Assembly: GCF_001830325.1 (NCBI RefSeq)
Contig: NZ_MHZG01000007.1
Span: forward strand, 1-64,000
Reading direction: 5' to 3'
Length of the DNA: 64,000 bases
Source of the DNA: Polynucleobacter sp. GWA2_45_21
Lineage (GTDB): Bacteria; Pseudomonadota; Gammaproteobacteria; Burkholderiales; Burkholderiaceae
Made by a program: the position numbers and the translations under genes. Within the stretch, counting starts at the first letter, position 1. The number at the start of each line of letters is the position of its first letter. Shown in pieces: positions 59,677 to 64,000 of this stretch. Below the pieces are notes generated by a model. The model saw only the letters and a list, made by a program, of their open reading frames with translations, was not told where the DNA came from and made no database searches.

Positions 59677-60587
59677 GAAATCGATTGAAAGACTTCGTCC
59701 TCTACTGCAAGTCATATCGCAATGATTTTTTGCGTCTTAAGAGGCTGCTTTCATCTATTGAGCAATTTAATAAAGATGGCTTACCGTTTTACATTTCGAC
59801 CCCCAGAGCTGATAAAGGTTTATTGGATCAGATACTGGGAAATCTAGGTAACTATCAGTGGATTGCAGACGAGGAAATTGTTACTGCTAATCCAAGTGCC
59901 TCTTTAGACAAATATCAGGCGATGCCCGGTAGTTCATCACAGGCTATTGTGAAATCCGAGTTTTGGAGGATGAATTTAGCAAAAAATTATTTATGTCTGG
60001 ATTCGGATTGCGTATTTATCCGACCATTTTTTTTGTCTGATTTCATGGGATCTGATGGCATTCCATTTACGGTGCTTCATCAAAATAAAGAATATTTCCA
60101 GCTTGCTCAAAATCGGGGTCATTCTAGAGTGCAGGCCAATTTGAAATCAGAGGCACAAAAAGTGCAGGCATTATTTGAAAGATCGGGACCGGAATTTTAT
60201 TGTGCACCAGCCCCATTTATTTGGTCAGCAAAAGTTTGGGAGTCTTTTGATCAACATTATTTAAAACCCAAAGGGCTAACAATCTGGGATATAAAAATAC
60301 CTGATTATCCTGAGACTTTAATTTATGGTGAGGCCTTGCTAAAGTATCGAGCTATTCCTTTGATCGCCATTGAGCCTTTATTTAGGGTCTATCACTACGA
60401 TTGGCAGTATTTCTTGATGAGGCGTCTAGGCGAAAATGAGGAAAAGCTCAAATCAAATTATCTTGGTGTCTTGTATCAGTCTAACTGGGAATCTAATATG
60501 AATGCAGTGGGTGATCAGAAATCTCTGCCACCCCGTCTATTAAAACGTAGCAAAAGATTTTTGCGTTATTTGCAGAGTTATTTCTAA
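59667..60587 (+). CDS. DUF6492-like putative glycosyltransferase
   Basis: A 306-residue protein beginning MQIGNRLKDFVLYCKSYRND. It carries a DxD-type site, LCLDSDCVFIRPF (109-121, Asp112 and Asp114), and the conserved PAPFIWSAKVWESF, like GT-A enzymes of the DUF6492 group found in glycan clusters. Its start overlaps the previous gene by 10 bp and its stop overlaps the next start (TAATG), so translation is coupled. The family call is from memory; activity is unproven. Confidence 0.65.
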   Translation: MQIGNRLKDFVLYCKSYRNDFLRLKRLLSSIEQFNKDGLPFYISTPRADKGLLDQILGNLGNYQWIADEEIVTANPSASLDKYQAMPGSSSQAIVKSEFWRMNLAKNYLCLDSDCVFIRPFFLSDFMGSDGIPFTVLHQNKEYFQLAQNRGHSRVQANLKSEAQKVQALFERSGPEFYCAPAPFIWSAKVWESFDQHYLKPKGLTIWDIKIPDYPETLIYGEALLKYRAIPLIAIEPLFRVYHYDWQYFLMRRLGENEEKLKSNYLGVLYQSNWESNMNAVGDQKSLPPRLLKRSKRFLRYLQSYF

Positions 60588-61306
60588 TGTTAGATATTCA
60601 GGGTTTAGTTATTTCATTGGCTGACTCAGATGCTCGCCAGAAAAAAGTGAAATCAGAGCTAGATAAAACTGCTTTAAATTGGCGTTTTTTGGATGCTGTT
60701 CGGGGCTCTGCACTAAGCTCTATCCCCAAAGAATATCAACCTAGAAAAGTAAAAAAATTACTTGGGTTTGAATTAACCCCCAATGAACTAGGATGTTTTT
60801 TGTCGCATAAAAAAGCTTGGCAAGATTGTGTTGATAAAAATATTTCAACAATTATTTTTGAGGATGATTTTTGTTTACTTCCCCACTTTGAGAGGGCAAT
60901 TCATTTTTTGGTAAATGAGTGTAGTAACTGGGACGCAGTTAGGCTTCAGGGCTTAAGTGATGTTCCCCAAGAGCACATTCAGGGCAATGGAGAGTTTGCT
61001 CTGGTAAAAAATGCTGGGGATGCAGTGGGCGCTACAGCCTATCTTTTGAAGCCAAGAGCTGCACAAGTACTACTTAATGCATCTTGCGATATTTATGAGC
61101 CCTTGGATCATTTTTTAGAGCATCGTCAAAAGCATCATTTGGAGTTTTTAGCAATAAGCCCCTATCCAGTTGACATTACAGGTGTAGAAACGACTATTGC
61201 GGATAGGCCGGGCAGACTGCCAATACGAGGTTGGGGTAAGCTAAAAAGATCGGTAATGCGGGTCTTTGATCGCTGGTTCTCAACAAATCCTTGGTTTCCT
61301 AAATAG
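60587..61306 (+). CDS. Glycosyltransferase family 25 (LPS-type) protein
   Basis: A 239-residue GT25 enzyme of the type adding galactose or related sugars to LPS cores. The family pattern LTPNELGCFLSHKKAW (63-78) and the acidic FEDDF (91-95) are clear, as is GATAYLLKPRAAQVLL near 145. It begins with its ATG inside the previous stop. Base use is visibly richer in A and T than in the housekeeping genes. It is convergent with the next gene, and the 22-bp gap has no strong terminator. Confidence 0.85.
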   Translation: MLDIQGLVISLADSDARQKKVKSELDKTALNWRFLDAVRGSALSSIPKEYQPRKVKKLLGFELTPNELGCFLSHKKAWQDCVDKNISTIIFEDDFCLLPHFERAIHFLVNECSNWDAVRLQGLSDVPQEHIQGNGEFALVKNAGDAVGATAYLLKPRAAQVLLNASCDIYEPLDHFLEHRQKHHLEFLAISPYPVDITGVETTIADRPGRLPIRGWGKLKRSVMRVFDRWFSTNPWFPK

Positions 61307-61328
61307 GGAAAACCAACGCATAGCCTAT

Positions 61329-62387
61329 TTATAGGTAGAGTTTTTTCTGTAGGTTTCGTAGCTTTCGTTCAAGGCGGTATTTTTGAATTACTAGACGATC
61401 TATTGAGGACATCTGAATTTCGCTAAGGTTTTTCCCCTTAATAAAGACCTCATCGAATTGACGCATGATGACTTTAGCGGAGAAATTCTGCGAATAGGCA
61501 TCCCAGTTTTTCTCATTCTGTATTTGGCGAGTAAAGCTGTCAAAAATTTCTGCTAAATCTTTTTTGCCCTTGTAGAGAATTGCTTTATCACCCAAAATAT
61601 CAATATGACTGCGCTGAGGGGAGAGCGCATAGGTAATTACAGGCTTTCCTTTAATGGAAAATTCACCACAAGCGAGCCCAAAGCTTTCACCAATTCCTCT
61701 TGCATGTAGCATGCCATCACAGGTATTGATAAATTTCACCTTGTAGTTGAGGTCTGAATTGCCGGGTAAAAATATCAAATTTTCATGCTGAGCAAAGGAA
61801 TCCATATTCATAAATAGAAAATAGAGATCACTGCGCCGCTCTACTGCAGATAAGACAGCTTTTTTAACAAAGTCAAGATTAAAGCTATCAGAGCCTCCAT
61901 ACCAACCCAATACTGTGGCTGTTTCGGGTATGCCTAAGCTTGATCGCAGATTGCCAGTTACTTCTGGCAATTCAATCATGTGGGGCACAAATGGAATTTT
62001 GTTATTAGAATATTCTTTGGAAAGCCATTGAGAGACAAAAGCGTATTTATCCCCATGAAATTCTTCTGGTTTTGTTGGAAATACCGCATGAATTAACGCA
62101 GGTGAGCTTTCGCATATGGCGTCATCACGCTCACCAGACTTAATAAAGTATGTTAGATCAATTTTTTCTTGCTCAATGAGGCGATTAAGTTCAGTTTGCC
62201 CATCATAGGGGCACAACTTAAATTGCTTAGAAAATTTTTCCAATACAGATTGAACTACTAAATTATTTTTGCGATAAAAGATAACCGACTCATTGCCTAA
62301 TAACTGTTGATTATTGTGAGCATAATCGTAGAGGGCAATCTCCGTTCCCCGTAGCGAAAGCCCATTGGTGTGAAAGCCAAGTTTCAT
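61329..62387 (-). CDS. GT4-like glycosyltransferase
   Basis: A 352-residue GT-B protein. MKLGFHTNGLSLRGTEIALY (1-20) resembles acceptor-binding N-termini in which a G-T-E loop reads GGxE; the donor site ESFGLACGE (234-242) is the E-x7-E motif of family 4 enzymes. The last 30 residues are basic. It starts 3 bp after the GT10-like gene ends, both on the minus strand, so one transcript is expected. Specificity is unknown. Confidence 0.78.
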   Translation of the reverse strand: MKLGFHTNGLSLRGTEIALYDYAHNNQQLLGNESVIFYRKNNLVVQSVLEKFSKQFKLCPYDGQTELNRLIEQEKIDLTYFIKSGERDDAICESSPALIHAVFPTKPEEFHGDKYAFVSQWLSKEYSNNKIPFVPHMIELPEVTGNLRSSLGIPETATVLGWYGGSDSFNLDFVKKAVLSAVERRSDLYFLFMNMDSFAQHENLIFLPGNSDLNYKVKFINTCDGMLHARGIGESFGLACGEFSIKGKPVITYALSPQRSHIDILGDKAILYKGKKDLAEIFDSFTRQIQNEKNWDAYSQNFSAKVIMRQFDEVFIKGKNLSEIQMSSIDRLVIQKYRLERKLRNLQKKLYL

Positions 62388-62390
62388 TTG

Positions 62391-63335
62391 TTACGAGGTG
62401 GCATCTTCAAGCATTCGTTTTACAAATTCTCGAAAGGGCAAAATACTTGGGGCATTCAATAACAGGGCTTGGGAGGAGTAAGCTAGCAACCTCTGGGGCG
62501 AGTTAATTATTTCAGCAAGGGGTGCATAGTTACACCAGCTCATTGGCCCAAGATTAATAAATGCCTCGGGATTAAAGTCAATTTTGACGTTCTCATCTGT
62601 CCACGTAATGGGTAGACATTCGGCAAAGAAAGCTTCCGGAATTTTTTCGGTGTAGTACCCGGGGTACATGCCATTTTCTGGACAAAGATTAAAACCATAT
62701 TCTTGTAGTAGCTCATATTTTAAAAAATTACTGAGATGATGATTTTTAATGGTTTTATCGAAGTGTGCGCCAAAACCCTTGATAGGGATTACTTTTTGTA
62801 CTGCCTCATAGAGGGTTTTTCTAGGCTCTCTTATATGTGAGCTTAGGAAAGCGACAACACGTCTCTTTTCTAAAAAACGCTTTCCTAATGGCTGCATTAG
62901 GCGCTGAATATCCATTAATTTTCCATAACGGGGATTTCGGTTATCGACGATTCCCTCGTGGGACCAATCAAGCATCTCCATCCAATAGGGAAGGCGAAAA
63001 TACCGATCCGAAGAAATATTTAAATCAAAAGAAATGCTGTAATCGGCTGGAACGGTGTCATGGCGAAGGTTCTCTGCGCTATGGAAAACCCTTAGTGCTG
63101 AGTTGTTCTTGGCAGGTGCTAGCTTAAAAACAGAATTTACTGTTGACCTCAGTGGTTTGGGGCACCATCTCAGTTTTTTGGAATCAGGCCTCATAAAAGG
63201 CCCCAATATCAACAAATCTGCCTGATTTGGGGTCACCCAATCTATTTGATAACCCAGGCTTTGAGCGATAATTGGAAGCAAGCTTTGTGAATAATCAATT
63301 GGGCAACCGATAGTTGAAATTCGTACGCTTCTCAT
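62391..63335 (-). CDS. GT10-like (fucosyltransferase-family) glycosyltransferase
   Basis: A 314-residue protein. The alpha-1,3-fucosyltransferase motif is visible: FNLCPENGMYPGYYTEK (215-231) followed by IPEAFFAECLPITW (232-245), where Glu220 and the YTEK lysine bind the nucleotide sugar. GT10 enzymes transfer fucose (or a related sugar) onto glycans. The N-terminal half is divergent, as is normal. The start is 21 bp from the divergent gene at 63357. No GDP-fucose synthesis genes are in this window, so the donor is inferred only from the fold. Confidence 0.75.
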   Translation of the reverse strand: MRSVRISTIGCPIDYSQSLLPIIAQSLGYQIDWVTPNQADLLILGPFMRPDSKKLRWCPKPLRSTVNSVFKLAPAKNNSALRVFHSAENLRHDTVPADYSISFDLNISSDRYFRLPYWMEMLDWSHEGIVDNRNPRYGKLMDIQRLMQPLGKRFLEKRRVVAFLSSHIREPRKTLYEAVQKVIPIKGFGAHFDKTIKNHHLSNFLKYELLQEYGFNLCPENGMYPGYYTEKIPEAFFAECLPITWTDENVKIDFNPEAFINLGPMSWCNYAPLAEIINSPQRLLAYSSQALLLNAPSILPFREFVKRMLEDATS

Positions 63336-63356
63336 TCCCTAATACTAAATTATTTT

Positions 63357-64000
63357 ATGTCTGAGTCATCTGCCCAGTATCCATATTCAGTAGTCATTAC
63401 CACTTTTGATAAGCGATTTGAAGCATTCTTGGTACCCTTGATTGCTCAAATTAAGTCACAGCGGCCAGATGTTGAGGTAATTGTCACAATCAATGGCCCT
63501 GCTAAGGGGGTCTTTGATGAAGCCTATCGCTCTAGTATTTTGTCTTACCTCTCTAAATTTCCAAAGGTGTTTCCAACGGTGTTTCCAAATTTTCAGTCGC
63601 TGGCTAAGCTTTGGAATCGTGGTGCGTTAACAGCTAGCAATAATCGAGTATTGATATTAAATGATGATCTTGAGATTCAATCAGGGAATAATGAATGTTT
63701 TTTTGATCTTCTAGAGTCCGCGTTAGCTAAAAATTCAGGAACTTTCAAAATCAATGGCAGCTTTTCCCATTTCATTCTAGATAAGCATGAGTTGATTGAA
63801 GTAGGTTTTTTTGATGAACGTCTTTTGGGCCTTGGCGAAGAAGACGGAGATTTCTATTGGCGTTTCTATAAAAAATACAAACGTGAAATCCCAGCTGTAG
63901 ATATTAATTTAATTGACAATGTGCAATCTGATTTGGCGGATGATGGTTATACCAAAGGTATCAGAACTGCCTCAAAATTTAATCGTGATTTTATTCAAAA
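63357..64000 (+). CDS. GT2-like (GT-A fold) glycosyltransferase, partial at window edge
   Basis: An open frame from ATG 63357 runs 214 codons to the last base with no stop. It starts MSESSAQYPYSVVITTFDKR and has a DxD-like LILNDDLEIQ (99-108), then GFFDERLLGLGEEDGDFYWR, the recognisable acceptor-side GEEDxDFxxR motif of GT-A enzymes. Near residues 70-78 (KVFPTVFPN) a 12-bp in-frame duplication (63566-63589) is visible. The C-terminus lies beyond the window. It opens the rightward branch of the glycan cluster. Confidence 0.75.
   Translation, partial: MSESSAQYPYSVVITTFDKRFEAFLVPLIAQIKSQRPDVEVIVTINGPAKGVFDEAYRSSILSYLSKFPKVFPTVFPNFQSLAKLWNRGALTASNNRVLILNDDLEIQSGNNECFFDLLESALAKNSGTFKINGSFSHFILDKHELIEVGFFDERLLGLGEEDGDFYWRFYKKYKREIPAVDINLIDNVQSDLADDGYTKGIRTASKFNRDFIQ

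Overview
The window reads as chromosomal DNA of a free-living freshwater betaproteobacterium close to Polynucleobacter (Burkholderiaceae). This rests on gene order and content typical of that group (ispB / rplU-rpmA-obgE-proB; aroQ-accB-accC-prmA; fur / bamE-dapB-leuS-lptE-holA-proA; yqgE-ruvX-pyrR-pyrB), an AT-leaning codon use, very short intergenic gaps and a lysine/alanine-rich histone H1-like protein. No rRNA, tRNA, CRISPR array or prophage was seen. The assignment is inference from recognised proteins, not from a database search.

Layout. 1-450: the left end of an IS3-family insertion sequence, cut by the window edge. 509-3269: a fumarylacetoacetate hydrolase-family enzyme, a GrdB-like CxxC protein and ispB. 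3253-5944: a consensus sigma70 promoter drives rplU-rpmA, followed by a terminator, obgE and a short proB. 5970-12016: CNP1-like lipoprotein, rppH, proS, ffh, a CcsA-like membrane protein and a PP0621-AmpD fusion. 12017-17326: NrdR-box-controlled nrdA-nrdB, then an H1-like gene whose conserved C-terminus lies in the -1 frame behind an A AAA AAG slippery site. 17353-22318 (minus): PfkB-type sugar kinase and aroQ-accB-accC-prmA, with PrmA fused to a membrane DUF3426 domain. 22568-29805: tlpA-like gene (minus) and a tight plus-strand run mpl-fabG-rnb-tonB-aroE-mtgA. 29833-33864: pyrF, corA and thiL-pgpA-pncC. 33937-40957: maeB, barstar-like gene, rsmE, tkt, gap. 41072-49339: fur, then bamE-dapB-leuS-lptE-holA-proA and hemJ. 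49417-58326: rlmL-like, rubredoxin, hemL, apaH, phrB, YdcF-like, yqgE-ruvX-pyrR-pyrB. 58351-64000: six glycosyltransferase-type genes forming a surface-glycan cluster that runs off the end.

Most genes are housekeeping: translation and ribosome assembly, envelope biogenesis, deoxynucleotide supply, fatty-acid initiation, proline, shikimate, lysine and pyrimidine synthesis, haem synthesis and central carbon flow. The accessory parts are the IS end at the left and the glycan cluster at the right.

The most interesting signal is the H1-like gene. Its in-frame product stops directly after an A9 run; the family-like tail continues in the -1 frame, and a 7-bp stem-loop starts 7 nt after a dnaX-type slippery heptamer. 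This is a candidate programmed frameshift or transcriptional-slippage site, with a homopolymer indel as the plain alternative. Also notable are two gene fusions joining soluble enzymes to membrane domains, a well-formed pair of NrdR boxes, a perfect sigma70 promoter with a hairpin leader before rplU, and a transcription terminator abutting the obgE start codon.
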